Shown here: positions 17,918-30,659 of the stretch, one piece after another
How positions within the stretch are numbered: position 1 is the first letter of the stretch
How the letters are laid out: every line of letters starts with the position of its first letter
Assembly: GCF_003323745.1 (NCBI RefSeq)
Contig: NZ_QOIL01000008.1
Span: 248,001 to 312,000 of the forward strand
DNA: 64,000 nt
Reading direction: 5' to 3'
DNA from: Sphaerisporangium album
GTDB lineage: Bacteria > Actinomycetota > Actinomycetes > Streptosporangiales > Streptosporangiaceae
Made by a program: the position numbers and the translations under genes
The notes under the pieces: model-generated
Databases searched by the model: none
Seen by the model: only the letters and a program-made list of their open reading frames with translations
Told to the model about the DNA's origin: nothing

Positions 17918-18265
17918 CTAAGCGGGCGGTAGCTGGTACTGGATCAGCGCGCGGATCATCGCCACCTCGCCCCTGAGCCGGCTGAGCTCCTCGCGCATGC
18001 GCAGGTTCTCGGTCTCCAGGGCCAATATGCGCTTGATGCCCGCCAGGTTGATGCCCTCCTCCTGGGAGAGCCGCTGGACCTCGCGCAGCATCACGATGTC
18101 GCGCGTGGAGTAGAGCCTGCCCCGGCCGGCCGTACGGCCTGGGCTGACCAGGCCGAGACGGTCGTACTGCCGGAGGGTCTGCGGGTGCAGCCCGGAAAGC
18201 TGGGCGGCGACCGAGATGACGTACACCGGGGTGTCGTCGGACAGGTCGAAGTAGTTGGCGTCCAT
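17918..18265 (-). CDS. hspR: HspR, MerR-family heat-shock repressor
   Basis: A 115-residue MerR-type repressor with a winged HTH ([19 protein letters not shown], about 15-35) and a C-terminal coiled coil ([18 protein letters not shown]). HspR binds HAIR inverted repeats and uses DnaK as co-repressor, so it should repress its own operon through the two HAIR boxes at 22062-22132. ATG 18265 follows AGGAGG. It lies 20 bp after dnaJ. Confidence 0.96.
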   Translation of the reverse strand: MDANYFDLSDDTPVYVISVAAQLSGLHPQTLRQYDRLGLVSPGRTAGRGRLYSTRDIVMLREVQRLSQEEGINLAGIKRILALETENLRMREELSRLRGEVAMIRALIQYQLPPA

Positions 18266-18285
18266 CGGCGTCGCCTCCTCTCGGG

Positions 18286-19473
18286 CTACTCGCTACTGGC
18301 CTGTTTGAGCAGGTCGGCGCGGGGGTCTGCTCCGTCGGACACCGAACGGAACTCCTCCAGCGCGGACCTCTCCTTGTCGTCGAGCGCCTGCGGGACCGTG
18401 ACCTCCACGGTGACCAGCAGATCACCCTTGCTGCCGTCCTTGCGGGTGACACCCCGGCCGCGCACGCGGAACGTGCGGCCGTTGGGCGTGCCCTCGGGGA
18501 TGCGCAGCGTGACGGGCTGGCCGTGGAGCGTCGGCACCCGGATCTCGGCGCCGAGGGCCGCCTCGGTGAACGTCACCGGGACCGTGATGGTCAGGTTGTC
18601 GCCCGAGCGGCCGAAGATCGCGTGTGGTTTGACGTGGATGGCGACGTACAGGTCGCCCGACGGGCCGCCGTTCTCGCCGGGCGCGCCCTTGGCCTTGAGC
18701 CGGATGCGCTGGCCGTCGGCCACGCCCGCGGGGATGCGCGCCTGGAGCGTGCGCGTGCTCTTGCCGCGCCCGCTGCCCTCGCACACCGGGCAGGGATCGT
18801 CGATGAGCAGCCCGCGGCCCTTGCAGTCGCGGCACGGCTCGGAGAAGGCGAAGTTGCCGAGATTGCGGCTGGCCGCGCCGGTGCCCTCGCAGGTCGGGCA
18901 GACCCGGGGGGTCGTGCCGGTCTTGGCGCCCGTGCCGCTGCACGCGGGGCAGGCCGAGGAACTGGTCAGCCGGAGCGCGACCGTGGTGCCCTCGACCGCC
19001 TCGGAGAACGTCATGGTGACCTCGGACTCGATGTCCTGCCCCCGGCGGGGACGGGACGTCGTGGCGGAGGTGCGCCCGCCGCGGTTGAACAGACCGCCGA
19101 ACAGGTCGCCGATGCGCTCGCCCGCGCCGCCGCCACCGCCCTGCGCGGTGCCCCCGAAGAGGTCGCCGAACTCGAACGGGAACCCGCCACCGCCGCCGCG
19201 GGGGGCGCCGCCCCCCGCGTACCCGCCGAGACCCGATCCGAACAGCGTGCGCGCCTCGTCGTACTCTTTGCGGCGCTTGGTGTCGGACAGGACGTCGTAC
19301 GCCTCCGAGACCTGCTTGAACTTCGCCTCGGTCTCGGTGCTGCCCTGGTTGGCGTCGGGGTGGTACTTGCGCGCCAGCCTGCGGTACGCCTTCTTGATCT
19401 CGTCGGCGGTGGCGGTCTTCGACACACCAAGGACCGCGTAGTAGTCCTTCTCCAGGTAGTCCTTGGTGCTCAT
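18286..19473 (-). CDS. dnaJ: DnaJ co-chaperone
   Basis: A 395-residue class A J-protein that stimulates DnaK ATPase. J domain about residues 9-75 with the HPD motif (KYHPDANQG), a Gly/Phe-rich region with glycine runs (about 80-145), four CxxCxGxG zinc repeats ([32 protein letters not shown], about 165-240) and two C-terminal substrate-binding barrels. ATG 19473 follows GAAGGAAG. It is the third gene of the operon. Confidence 0.97.
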   Translation of the reverse strand: MSTKDYLEKDYYAVLGVSKTATADEIKKAYRRLARKYHPDANQGSTETEAKFKQVSEAYDVLSDTKRRKEYDEARTLFGSGLGGYAGGGAPRGGGGGFPFEFGDLFGGTAQGGGGGAGERIGDLFGGLFNRGGRTSATTSRPRRGQDIESEVTMTFSEAVEGTTVALRLTSSSACPACSGTGAKTGTTPRVCPTCEGTGAASRNLGNFAFSEPCRDCKGRGLLIDDPCPVCEGSGRGKSTRTLQARIPAGVADGQRIRLKAKGAPGENGGPSGDLYVAIHVKPHAIFGRSGDNLTITVPVTFTEAALGAEIRVPTLHGQPVTLRIPEGTPNGRTFRVRGRGVTRKDGSKGDLLVTVEVTVPQALDDKERSALEEFRSVSDGADPRADLLKQASSE

Positions 19474-19508
19474 CTAACTCTTCCTTCGTGGGCCAAAAGG
19501 ATAGTCGT

Positions 19509-22535
<3,027 letters not shown>

Positions 22536-23018
22536 TCATGAGCGCGCACCGTCCACGATCTTGCGCTTACCGAGGGGGGACTTCAGCTTGACCGTGGTGG
22601 TCTTCTGCAGCGCGATCTCGATGCAGGCGACGTCGCGCGCGTTCGCCGCGGTGCCCTCGTAGAGGGTGATCGTCACGCGCTTGGACGTCTCCCGCACCTT
22701 CACGTGGTCGAGCACGGTGCAGGGTTCGACCCCCGACCACCAGATGACCTTGATCTTGCGTCCGTCCCTGGTGGGCTTCGCCTTCTCCCACCGGACCTTG
22801 TGCGTGTTGATCGTGTGGCCCTTCGGCCTCGTGGGCGACGGGCCTGTCGCCGGGGCCGTGGGCGAGGAGGTGCCGCCCGTCGCCACGATGGTCGACGTCA
22901 CGGCGTGGTCGGGGTTCGGGCTCATGGCAGTGGCACGCGGAACATCGTTCGGAACATTGCCGCATCCCACGGTCAGCAGCAGGGATCCGGCCGCCAGAGT
23001 CGCCGTCATCATCCGCAT
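22536..23018 (-). CDS. putative lipoprotein of unknown function
   Basis: A 160-residue exported protein with a short lipoprotein signal and lipobox (LTVGC, C19), a Ser/Thr/Pro-rich linker (about 28-65) and a C-terminal beta-rich domain with two cysteines (EPCTVLD and DVACIE) that may form a disulfide. No family is recognised. Start at ATG 23018; another ATG two codons later is possible. It is divergent from the proline dehydrogenase gene. Confidence 0.75.
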   Translation of the reverse strand: MRMMTATLAAGSLLLTVGCGNVPNDVPRATAMSPNPDHAVTSTIVATGGTSSPTAPATGPSPTRPKGHTINTHKVRWEKAKPTRDGRKIKVIWWSGVEPCTVLDHVKVRETSKRVTITLYEGTAANARDVACIEIALQKTTTVKLKSPLGKRKIVDGARS

Positions 23019-23171
23019 ATCCCTATGACGTACCCGATCTCGCCCCGGTTCGGACCTGTGGCGGCAAGGTCAAACCGCAACATGGTCGTCCGGGCTCCCA
23101 AGATCGGCGCCCCGGCCGCCGTAAGGTGGGAAGATCTCGCCCCGCGAACCGTCCCGCCAGGAAGGGTGCCA

Positions 23172-24119
23172 ATGGTGTTGCGTCGCGTTCTGCTGGCCGC
23201 TTCGAGCAACGACCGTGTGGAGAGCATGGTCCGCACGTCGGGGATCGCCCGGCGCGTCATGAGCCGCTATGTCGCGGGCACGGGCGTGGAGGACGCCGCC
23301 TCCGCCGCCGCGGCCCTCACCGCCGACGGCTACCTCGTGACGCTCGACCACCTCGGCGAGGAGGCGCGAGGTCCGGCCCAGGCCGCCCGCGCGGCCGACA
23401 CCGCCGTGGCCCTCCTGGACGCCCTAGACCGGCGCGGGGCCGCCAAGGGCGCCGACCTGTCGGTCCGGCTCTCGGTGCTCGGCCTGCACGTGGACGAGGG
23501 GCTCGCGCGGGACTGCGCCGCGCGCGTCTGCGCGGCCGCGGGCGAGCTTGGGGCCACCGTGACCGTCGACACCGAGAACGCCGCCCTGGCCGACCGCGCG
23601 CTGCGCGTCCACGCCTGCCTGGTGGAGGACCACCCCTCGACCGGCGCCGCAGTCCAGGCCGCGCTGCGCGGAGCCGAGCACCACTGCCGGGCGCTCGCCG
23701 CCGCGCGCGTACGGCTGTGCGCGGGCACCCCGGGCGGGCCGGCGTCGGTCTCCTACGGGCGGCCCGCCGACGTCGACAGGTCGTACGTCCGCTGCCTGAA
23801 GGTGCTGATGGAGGGCGGCGGCTACCCCATGGTGGCCACGCACGACCGGCGGCTGATCGAGGTGGCGTCGGCGCTCGCCGTGCTGAACGAGCGCGAGCCC
23901 GGGTCGTTCGAGTACCAGATGTGGCACGGCGTGCGCCCGCCCGCGCTGGAACGGCAGGCCGCCCACGGCGCGCGCGTGCGCGTCCGCGTCCCGTACGGGC
24001 CGGGCTGGTACGGGCACCTGGCCCGCCACTTCGCCGGGCGCACGGGCAACCTCGCCGACCTGGTCCGCTCCATGGCCGGTCGTCGGGAGGTCACCCGGGG
24101 AACTGGTAGTCGGCGGTGA
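23172..24119 (+). CDS. proline dehydrogenase (FAD)
   Basis: A 315-residue stand-alone PRODH that oxidises proline to pyrroline-5-carboxylate, passing electrons to the quinone pool. The beta-alpha barrel and FAD motifs are seen in LVTLDHLGEE (about 55-65), VTVDTENAALAD, GSFEYQMWHGVRP (about 252-264) and RVRVPYGPGWY (about 275-285). ATG 23172 follows GGAAGGG. No P5C dehydrogenase lies next to it. The last 29 bp overlap the convergent NTF2-like gene. Its near neighbour proC runs the opposite reaction of the pathway. Confidence 0.93.
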   Translation: MVLRRVLLAASSNDRVESMVRTSGIARRVMSRYVAGTGVEDAASAAAALTADGYLVTLDHLGEEARGPAQAARAADTAVALLDALDRRGAAKGADLSVRLSVLGLHVDEGLARDCAARVCAAAGELGATVTVDTENAALADRALRVHACLVEDHPSTGAAVQAALRGAEHHCRALAAARVRLCAGTPGGPASVSYGRPADVDRSYVRCLKVLMEGGGYPMVATHDRRLIEVASALAVLNEREPGSFEYQMWHGVRPPALERQAAHGARVRVRVPYGPGWYGHLARHFAGRTGNLADLVRSMAGRREVTRGTGSRR

Positions 24120-24540
24120 TGCGGCCGTCCTCCCCGACGACCAGAATCTCCAGGCCGCCGCCCAGCGCCTCGCCGCCGCCCGCGGGCACCATCTCCCAGT
24201 GGAGCTTCACGACGTCGCGCAGCGCCACGGCGGGCGCGCCCAGCCGGAAGACGTACTGCCCGGGGGCGACGAACTCCTCGTAGGCCCGGGTCACCCGGAG
24301 CTCCAGGGCCTCGTACCCGTGGGCCTCCAGGGTGGGGGCGCCGAAGCCCAGCTCGGCGGCGGCCTCGCGGAGTTCCTGCGGCGGGTGCAGGATGTGGACG
24401 CCGTCCTCGGCCCAGAGCGCCTGGACGGCCTTGCGGCGCAGCTCGGCGTCCGGCTCGTTCCAGAGGGCGACGTAGCGGGCGGCCAGGTCCTGGGCATGGG
24501 TGTCGGTCACCGTCTTGTTGATCACCGTCTTGTTGAGCAC
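24091..24540 (-). CDS. NTF2/SnoaL-like protein
   Basis: A 149-residue single-domain protein of the NTF2-like cone fold (AARYVALWNEPDAELRR at the start; the HILHPPQELREAA and YQFPG segments). Such proteins may be enzymes or ligand-binding proteins, so no reaction is assigned. The GTG at 24540 follows GGAG by 6 nt. The first codons are a 15-nt tandem repeat giving LNKTVINKTVTDT. It is divergent from proC. Confidence 0.8.
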   Translation of the reverse strand: MLNKTVINKTVTDTHAQDLAARYVALWNEPDAELRRKAVQALWAEDGVHILHPPQELREAAAELGFGAPTLEAHGYEALELRVTRAYEEFVAPGQYVFRLGAPAVALRDVVKLHWEMVPAGGGEALGGGLEILVVGEDGRITADYQFPG

Positions 24541-24604
24541 TGTGTCTCCTCGCTCGTCTGTTCGCTTTACCCCCAAACCTTGCGAGAAGGGGTGCGGGGC
24601 GACA

Positions 24605-24620
24605 ATTCCCCACAGGGAAT
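24605..24620. promoter_or_regulatory. inverted repeat between NTF2-like gene and proC
   Basis: ATTCCC-CACA-GGGAAT, perfect 6-bp arms, in the divergent promoter region. Possible operator; no regulator identified. Confidence 0.3.
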
Positions 24621-24705
24621 GGCGCGGGCGTGCGCGGTCGCGCCCGGACCACCCCGGAGTCGGTAGGCTGCGAGGGTTTCCGGACGTTACGCGAGGTGCC
24701 TTGAG

Positions 24706-25500
24706 ATGATCGCGATTCTCGGTACGGGCAAGATGGGCGAGGCCCTGCTGTCCGGGCTGCTGCGCGCGGGTGTCGAGCCGGGCGAGATCATCGCCACGGC
24801 CCGCCGCGAGGAGCGCGCCGCCGCCCTTCGCGAGCGCCACGGCGTGCGGGTCGTGCCCAACAGCGAGGCCGCCAAGATCGCCGACACGCTCATCCTCGCG
24901 GTCAAGCCGCAGGACATGGGCGCCCTGCTGAACGAGATCGCCTCCCACGTCCCCGCGGGCAAGCTGGTCATCACGGTCGCGGCGGGCATCACGACGTCCT
25001 TCGTCGAGGCGCGGCTGGGCGACGAGGTCCCGGTCGTGCGGGTCATGTCGAACACCCCGGTGCTGGTGGACGAGGCCATGAGCGTCATCTCCGCCGGGGC
25101 GCACGCCTCCGAGATCCACCTGGAGCAGACCGAGAACCTGCTCAGGCCGGTCGGCAAGGTGCTGCGTATCCCGGAGTCCCAGCAGGACGCCGCGACCGCG
25201 CTCTCAGGCAGCGGCCCGGCGTACTTCTTCTACCTGGTCGAGGCCATGGTCGACGCCGGAATCCTGCTGGGCATGCCGCGGGCGGCCGCGCTCGACATGG
25301 TGACCCAGTCGATCGTCGGCGCGGCGATCATGCTGCGCGACTCGGGCGAGCACCCGGTGATCCTCCGCGAGGCGGTCACCTCGCCGGGCGGGACGACGAT
25401 CTCGGCCATCGCCGAGCTGGAGCGGCACAGCGTCCGGGCGGCCTTCCTGGCCGCCATCGAGGCCGCGCGCGACCGCAGCCGCCAGCTCGCCTCGGGCTGA
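24706..25500 (+). CDS. proC: pyrroline-5-carboxylate reductase
   Basis: A 264-residue ProC that reduces P5C to proline with NAD(P)H in the cytoplasm. Rossmann motif AILGTGKMGEALLSGL at the N-terminus, VKPQDM near residue 65, and the C-terminal dimer domain with LSGSGPAYFF and TSPGGTTISAI. ATG 24706 follows GAGGTG. The gene is the left end of a block whose order (proC, small HTH gene, bS22, epimerase, acyltransferase) is kept in Mycobacterium. Confidence 0.97.
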   Translation: MIAILGTGKMGEALLSGLLRAGVEPGEIIATARREERAAALRERHGVRVVPNSEAAKIADTLILAVKPQDMGALLNEIASHVPAGKLVITVAAGITTSFVEARLGDEVPVVRVMSNTPVLVDEAMSVISAGAHASEIHLEQTENLLRPVGKVLRIPESQQDAATALSGSGPAYFFYLVEAMVDAGILLGMPRAAALDMVTQSIVGAAIMLRDSGEHPVILREAVTSPGGTTISAIAELERHSVRAAFLAAIEAARDRSRQLASG

Positions 25501-25601
25501 CGGCCGGGGAGGCCCTTCGGGACCGCCGAGCGGCCGCTCTCGGCCGCAGGGCGTCAGGTCTGGGCCCGAAGCGCGTCGAACTCAGTCGCGGGGCGTCGGG
25601 C

Positions 25602-25820
25602 TCAGCCGAAGGGCGTCAGGCGGACGAACTCCTCGAACGAGATCCGCCCGTCGCCGTCCGCGTCACCGGCCTGGTCGAGCGCGCCGATCGCCTCGGCCGG
25701 CAGGTTCGGGAAGTGCTCGCTGAACTCGGCGTGGGTGATGTAGCCGTCGCCGTCGACGTCGATCTCCGCGAAGCACCGCCTGAGCGCGGCCCATCGCTCG
25801 TCCGTGGGTTCTGCCGTCAA
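25602..25820 (-). CDS. small EF-hand calcium-binding protein
   Basis: A 72-residue calmodulin-like protein with two canonical EF-hand loops: D21-E32 (DVDGDGYITHAE) and D53-E64 (DADGDGRISFEE). All loop positions 1, 3, 5, 9 and 12 carry ligands, so both should bind calcium. TTG 25820 follows GGGAGG by 8 nt. It is alone between proC and the MFS gene, so its target is unknown. Confidence 0.88.
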   Translation of the reverse strand: MTAEPTDERWAALRRCFAEIDVDGDGYITHAEFSEHFPNLPAEAIGALDQAGDADGDGRISFEEFVRLTPFG

Positions 25821-26011
25821 GGAGATCCGCCTCCCGGCGCGAGAAGGTACCTGATACGGCGAACACCCTAGTTCCCGACATTCCGCCGATGTACCTACGG
25901 GTGGTCACCAATGCCGTCGAACCGGGTCCCCTGCTAAACCGTTAGGAAACCTTGCTATTAAAGTGCCATCATGTCCGTCGCGCGGGAACGGGCGTATATG
26001 GGGGCATTGCG

Positions 26012-27277
26012 ATGGAGTGCGCTGAAGCGGCAGAGGTGTCCGAAACGGCGCCGAAGCCCGAGGACGAGCGGAGCGGCGGGCCCGCCGTCTGGACGCGGGA
26101 CTTCCGGCTGTTCTTCACCGCCCGGTCGGTCTCGACGCTCGGCACCGGGATGGTGCCGGTCGCGATGTCCCTCGGCGTGATCCAGGCCGGATACGGCGCC
26201 ACCGGGGCCGGTCTCACGATGGCGGCGTCCATCGTCCCCCTGGCCCTGTTCATCCTGTTCGGCGGCGTGTTCGCCGACCGGTTCACCCCGCGCCGCATGA
26301 TGGTCGGCGCCGACGCCGTCCGCGTTCTCACCCAGACGGTCACGGCCACCCTGTTCCTCACGGGCACCCCCACGCTGTGGCACCTCATGGTGATCTCCGC
26401 CGTCAACGGCACCGCCGCGGCGATGTTCCAGCCGGGGCTGGCGAGCCTGATCCCGCAGATCGCCACCGACGTGCAGCGCGCCGTGGCCACCCAGCGCACC
26501 TCCGAGTCCTTCATGCTCCTGCTCGGCCCGTCGGTCGCCGGCTTCCTCGTCGCGTACGCCGACGTCGGCGTGGTGTTCCTGATCGACGCCGCCGGGTTCG
26601 CCGTGAGCGCCGCCTGCCTGGCGCTGCTGCGGCTGCGCGGCGTCCCCCGGGCCGCCCAGGAGGGGTCGATCTGGGTGAACCTCAAGGTGGGATGGCGGGA
26701 GTTCCGCTCGCGCACGTGGATGTGGGGCGTGATCGTCATCTGGGCGGTCATGGGCATCGCCGTCTTCGGCCCGGTCTTCCCGCTCGGCGCCGTGATCATC
26801 AACGACGCCTACCAAGCCACCGGGTACGGGTTCGTCACCTCGGCGTTCGGCGCGGGGACGATCCTCGGCGGCCTGGTCGCCATGCGTGTCAGGCCGCAGC
26901 GGCCGCTCGCCGCCGGAGCGCTGGCGATGTTCTTCTTCGCGCTGGAGCCGCTGTCGATCACCCTCGTGCTGCCGTTGCCGCTCATGGCGGCCCTGCACCT
27001 CGTCGCGGGCGCCGGGTCGGCGTTCTGGGGCGTCATGTGGATGACCAGCGTGCAGACGCAGGTCGCGCCGGGGGTGCTGAACCGCGTCCACGCCTACGAG
27101 GTCGCCGGGTCGGTCATCGCCGTGCCGATCGGCCAGTCCCTCGCCGGCCCGGTCGCCTCGCTTGCGGGGGCCAGGGAGGTGCTGGCGGTCTCGTCGATCG
27201 TCTCGGTCATGGGGTGCGTCCTGCTGCTGTCGGTCCCCGCGATCCGCCGCCTGCGCCGCGTCGCGGCCACGCCCTGA
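26012..27277 (+). CDS. MFS transporter
   Basis: A 421-residue major facilitator of the MFS_3/EntS-like drug exporter type with about 12 hydrophobic helices. The loop 2-3 motif is ADRFTPRRMMVGAD (about 85-100). Start at ATG 26012 with GGGGG upstream. The AT-richer sequence before it (25930-25975) probably contains the promoter. The substrate is unknown. Confidence 0.9.
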   Translation: MECAEAAEVSETAPKPEDERSGGPAVWTRDFRLFFTARSVSTLGTGMVPVAMSLGVIQAGYGATGAGLTMAASIVPLALFILFGGVFADRFTPRRMMVGADAVRVLTQTVTATLFLTGTPTLWHLMVISAVNGTAAAMFQPGLASLIPQIATDVQRAVATQRTSESFMLLLGPSVAGFLVAYADVGVVFLIDAAGFAVSAACLALLRLRGVPRAAQEGSIWVNLKVGWREFRSRTWMWGVIVIWAVMGIAVFGPVFPLGAVIINDAYQATGYGFVTSAFGAGTILGGLVAMRVRPQRPLAAGALAMFFFALEPLSITLVLPLPLMAALHLVAGAGSAFWGVMWMTSVQTQVAPGVLNRVHAYEVAGSVIAVPIGQSLAGPVASLAGAREVLAVSSIVSVMGCVLLLSVPAIRRLRRVAATP

Positions 27278-27330
27278 CGATGTCCGTACTTCCCTGGGGT
27301 ACCAGGCGGAGGGGCGGGTGATCGCCCTCT

Positions 27331-27336
27331 TACGAT
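27331..27336 (+). promoter_or_regulatory. -10 element of a leaderless promoter (exporter operon)
   Basis: TACGAT ends 7 nt before the GTG at 27344, which has no ribosome site. This supports that codon as the start. Confidence 0.45.
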
Positions 27337-27343
27337 GGGCCGC

Positions 27344-28762
27344 GTGACGATTCGTCGCGGTATCCCCCCGCTTCTGCTCGGGCTCACGGTGTTGCTCATC
27401 GCGGCCTGCTCTCCCGACGAGGCGCCCAAGGTGCAGATCGGGGAGGCCACCCGCGCCCCGGTCAGCGAGGTCGTCGAGGCCCCCGCCACGGTCGGCGCCC
27501 GCGCCACGGCGACCCTGCGCTCCCCGGCCGCGGGGACGGTGGCCAAGCTGTACGTCCAGGACGGCGACACGGTGACCAAGGGGCAGCTCCTGGTCAGGAT
27601 CAGCTCGCCGCAGGCCAAGGACCAGCTCGCCCAGGCACGCCAGGCAGAGCGGCAGGCGTCCAAGCCCGTGTCCATGGGCGGCGTCGCGGCGCCGGGCGTC
27701 CGCCTGGCCGCTCCCAACGTCACCGCGTCCCTGGATCGCAAGGTCGCCCGCGGGTTCGCCAGGGCGCGGGCCGCCGCGAAGAAGATCGAGGACGCGCGGG
27801 TCCGCGCGCAGCTCGTGACCGCGATCGACGCCGCCGAGACCCAGCACCGCGCGCAGAGTGCCGCGCTGAACCAGATCACGCGTAACCTCACCCGCTCGGT
27901 GAACCTGGCGCTGTCGCAGGTCAGCGGGCAGATCGGGGCGGGGCTCGGCGGGCTGGCCACGTCCATGTCCTCACTTCGGGCGGCCTCGAAGGCGCAGGCG
28001 AAGGCGGCGGCGAAGGCCGCGAAGGCGACCGTGGACGGGCTCGTGGTCAAGGCGCCGTTCGGCGGCGTCGTCACGCTGGGCGGGCCGCCGGGCGGCGGCT
28101 CGGCGAACCTCGGCGCGCTGCTCGGGCAGCTCCCCCCGGGCCTCGCCGGGCAGGCGGGCGCTGCGGCGGGCGGGTCCGGCGGCGGTGGCGCGGCGTCCTC
28201 CGCGTCCGGGGGCACGATCGCCACCGGCGTCCCGGTCTCGGCGGGCGACGCCCTGGTCACCGTCACCGACGTCTCCAAGCTCTCCCTGTCGGCCGACGTG
28301 GACGAGACCGACGTGCTGCTCGTCGGCCCCGGCGTCAAGGCCGAGGTCGAGCTCGACGCCGTCTCCGGGGCCACCTACCAGGCCAGGGTCACCGGCGTCG
28401 GCGTCACCCCGAAGGAGGGCACGACCGGCGGCGTCAGCTATCCCGTGCGGCTCGCGCTCGGCGTGGGAACGTACGACGGCGGGGGAGCGGCGCCCGCGCC
28501 CAAGCCCGGCATGAGCGCGGTCGTCAGGCTCACCGTGCGCGACTCGCCCGACGCGGTGGCCGTCCCCGCCTCCAGCGTGGTCACCAGCGGCCGGGAGACC
28601 GTCCTGTGGGTGGTGCGCGGCGACGGCACCGCCGAGCGCCGCGTGGTCAAGCTGGGGGCCCAGGGCGACGCCGTGGTCGAGGTGGCGCACGGCATCTCGG
28701 TCGGCGAGCGCGTCGTCGTCAAGGGCGCCGACACCGTCCGCGCCGGCCAGCCGCTCTCATGA
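27344..28762 (+). CDS. MacA-like periplasmic adaptor lipoprotein
   Basis: A 472-residue membrane-fusion (HlyD/RND adaptor family) protein. Signal and lipobox LIAAC (C22); a split biotinyl-lipoyl domain (SPAAGTVAKLYVQDGDTVTKG near 60-80 and VKAPFGGVVTLGG near 230-245) separated by an Ala/Arg/Lys-rich helical hairpin (about 100-225); then a Gly/Ala-rich linker and beta-barrel domain. An ATG at 27335 is the alternative start. Its stop overlaps the ATPase gene that follows, so the three genes form one export operon. Confidence 0.88.
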   Translation: MTIRRGIPPLLLGLTVLLIAACSPDEAPKVQIGEATRAPVSEVVEAPATVGARATATLRSPAAGTVAKLYVQDGDTVTKGQLLVRISSPQAKDQLAQARQAERQASKPVSMGGVAAPGVRLAAPNVTASLDRKVARGFARARAAAKKIEDARVRAQLVTAIDAAETQHRAQSAALNQITRNLTRSVNLALSQVSGQIGAGLGGLATSMSSLRAASKAQAKAAAKAAKATVDGLVVKAPFGGVVTLGGPPGGGSANLGALLGQLPPGLAGQAGAAAGGSGGGGAASSASGGTIATGVPVSAGDALVTVTDVSKLSLSADVDETDVLLVGPGVKAEVELDAVSGATYQARVTGVGVTPKEGTTGGVSYPVRLALGVGTYDGGGAAPAPKPGMSAVVRLTVRDSPDAVAVPASSVVTSGRETVLWVVRGDGTAERRVVKLGAQGDAVVEVAHGISVGERVVVKGADTVRAGQPLS

Positions 28763-29478
28763 TCTTCGAAGAGGCCGGCGTCCCCGCGTTCGAGGCCGTG
28801 AACCTGACCCGCTCCTACCGGCTGGAAGGGGTGTCGGTGGACGCGCTGCGCGGCGTCAGCCTGCGCATCCACCACGGCGAGTCCGTCGCGATCGTCGGGC
28901 CCTCCGGGTCGGGCAAGTCAACGCTCATGCATTTGCTCGGCTGCCTCGACCGGCCGACCTCCGGCACGCTGCGCGTCGACGGCGCCGACGTCTCCACACT
29001 CGACGACGCCGGGCTCGCCGAGCTGCGCAACAAGGCCATCGGCTTCGTCTTCCAGTCCTTCCACCTGCTCGGCCGCACCTCCGCGCTGGACAACGTGGCG
29101 CTGCCGCTGGTCTACCGGGGCGTCGGACGGGCCGAGCGGCGCGAGCGCGCCCGCAGGGCCCTGGAGGCGGTCGGGCTCGCGCACCGCCTGGACCACCGGC
29201 CGTCCCAGATGTCCGGCGGCGAGCAGCAGCGGGTCGCCATCGCGCGGGCCCTGGTCGGCGACCCCAAGGTCGTGCTCGCGGACGAGCCGACCGGCAACCT
29301 GGACTCCCGCAACGGCCAGGAGGTGATGGGCATCCTCGCCGACCTCAACACCGCCCGCGGCGTCGCCGTCGTCCTCGTCACACACGAGCGGGAGGTCGCC
29401 GAGGCGGCCCGCCGTCAGATCCACGTCCGCGACGGCCTCATCGAGCGGGACACCGTCTCGGGGACGGGCCCGCGGTGA
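28759..29478 (+). CDS. MacB-like ABC transporter ATPase
   Basis: A 239-residue LolD/MacB-type ATPase: Walker [10 protein letters not shown] (about 45), Q-loop FVFQSFHLL, signature [15 protein letters not shown] (about 150), Walker [12 protein letters not shown]. The ATG overlaps the adaptor stop (ATGA) and its own stop overlaps the permease start (GTGA), so all three proteins should be made together. It powers the exporter. Confidence 0.95.
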   Translation: MIFEEAGVPAFEAVNLTRSYRLEGVSVDALRGVSLRIHHGESVAIVGPSGSGKSTLMHLLGCLDRPTSGTLRVDGADVSTLDDAGLAELRNKAIGFVFQSFHLLGRTSALDNVALPLVYRGVGRAERRERARRALEAVGLAHRLDHRPSQMSGGEQQRVAIARALVGDPKVVLADEPTGNLDSRNGQEVMGILADLNTARGVAVVLVTHEREVAEAARRQIHVRDGLIERDTVSGTGPR

Positions 29479-30659
29479 GGACCGCCGAGGCGTCCCGGAT
29501 GGCGCTGGAGGCCCTGCGTGTCAACCGGCTGCGCAGCGCGCTCACGATGTTCGGCGTCGTGATCGGCGTGTCGGCCGTGGTCATCCTCGTCGCGATCGGC
29601 ACCGGCGCCAAGGAGGCCATCGAGGGGGAGATCGCGGGGCTGGGCAGCAACATCATCCTGGTCGTCCCCGGTCAGGTCGGGCTCGGCGCGGCACCCACGC
29701 AGAGCCGCCTGGACCTGAACGACGTCGCGTACGTCCGCCGCGTCGTCGGCGATCCGGCGAAGGTGACGGTCGCCGTCAACTCCGGCGAGTCCGTACGGGT
29801 GGGACGTACCGAGGTGTTCGCCACGATCACCGGCACCGACGAGTACATGCCCAACATCTTCGAACGGCCGCTGCGCCGGGGCCGGTACCTCAGCGGCACC
29901 GACGTGGACACGCGGCGCAGGGTGGCCGTCCTCGGGGCGGAGGTCGGGGAGAAGCTCTTCGGGGACGTCGACCCGATCGGCCGCCAGGTGACGATCGCGG
30001 GCGTGCGGTTCCGCGTCATCGGCCTGTACGAGTCCGTCGGCGCGACGTTCGGCGTGGCCAGGGACCAGGAGGTGCACATCCCGGTCACCACGGCCCAGCG
30101 GCTCATCGGCCTGTCGCGGATCAACGGCATCGCGGTCGGCGCCTCCGGCCCGGACGAGATCGAGCCGCTGCGGCAGCGCGTCGTCGACGGGCTGAGCGGG
30201 CGCTACCCCGGCGAGCGGTTCAGCGCCGTCACCCAGACGCAGTTGCTCGGCACGATCGGCAGCGTCCTCGGCATGCTCACCGGCGTGCTGGCGGCCATCG
30301 CGGGCATCTCGCTGCTCGTCGGCGGGGTCGGCGTCTCGAACATCATGCTGGTCAGCGTGCGCGAGCGCACCCGCGAGATCGGGCTGCGCAAGGCGCTCGG
30401 CGCGCGCGGGCGCGACGTGCTGGGGCAGTTCCTGATCGAGGCCGTGCTGCTCACCACGATCGGCGGGGTGATCGGCATCCTGCTCGGCGTGGGCGGCTCC
30501 CTGCTGATCCAGGCGCTGTCGCCGGTGCCGGCCGCGATCACGTGGTGGTCGATCGCGCTGGCCTTCGGGGTGTCGGCCGGGGTCGGCGTCTTCTTCGGCG
30601 TGGCGCCGGCGCGCAGGGCCGCCCGCCTGGACCCGGTGATCGCCCTGCGCGCGGAGTGA
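29475..30659 (+). CDS. MacB-like ABC transporter permease (FtsX family)
   Basis: A 394-residue permease with one N-terminal membrane helix (about 20-42), an extracytoplasmic MacB_PCD domain (about 45-245) and three C-terminal helices with the FtsX signature (RERTREIGLRKALGARG, about 295-310). With the adaptor and ATPase it forms a MacAB-type export pump; in a Gram-positive it would carry substrate across the single membrane to the wall. The substrate is unknown. Confidence 0.93.
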   Translation: MRTAEASRMALEALRVNRLRSALTMFGVVIGVSAVVILVAIGTGAKEAIEGEIAGLGSNIILVVPGQVGLGAAPTQSRLDLNDVAYVRRVVGDPAKVTVAVNSGESVRVGRTEVFATITGTDEYMPNIFERPLRRGRYLSGTDVDTRRRVAVLGAEVGEKLFGDVDPIGRQVTIAGVRFRVIGLYESVGATFGVARDQEVHIPVTTAQRLIGLSRINGIAVGASGPDEIEPLRQRVVDGLSGRYPGERFSAVTQTQLLGTIGSVLGMLTGVLAAIAGISLLVGGVGVSNIMLVSVRERTREIGLRKALGARGRDVLGQFLIEAVLLTTIGGVIGILLGVGGSLLIQALSPVPAAITWWSIALAFGVSAGVGVFFGVAPARRAARLDPVIALRAE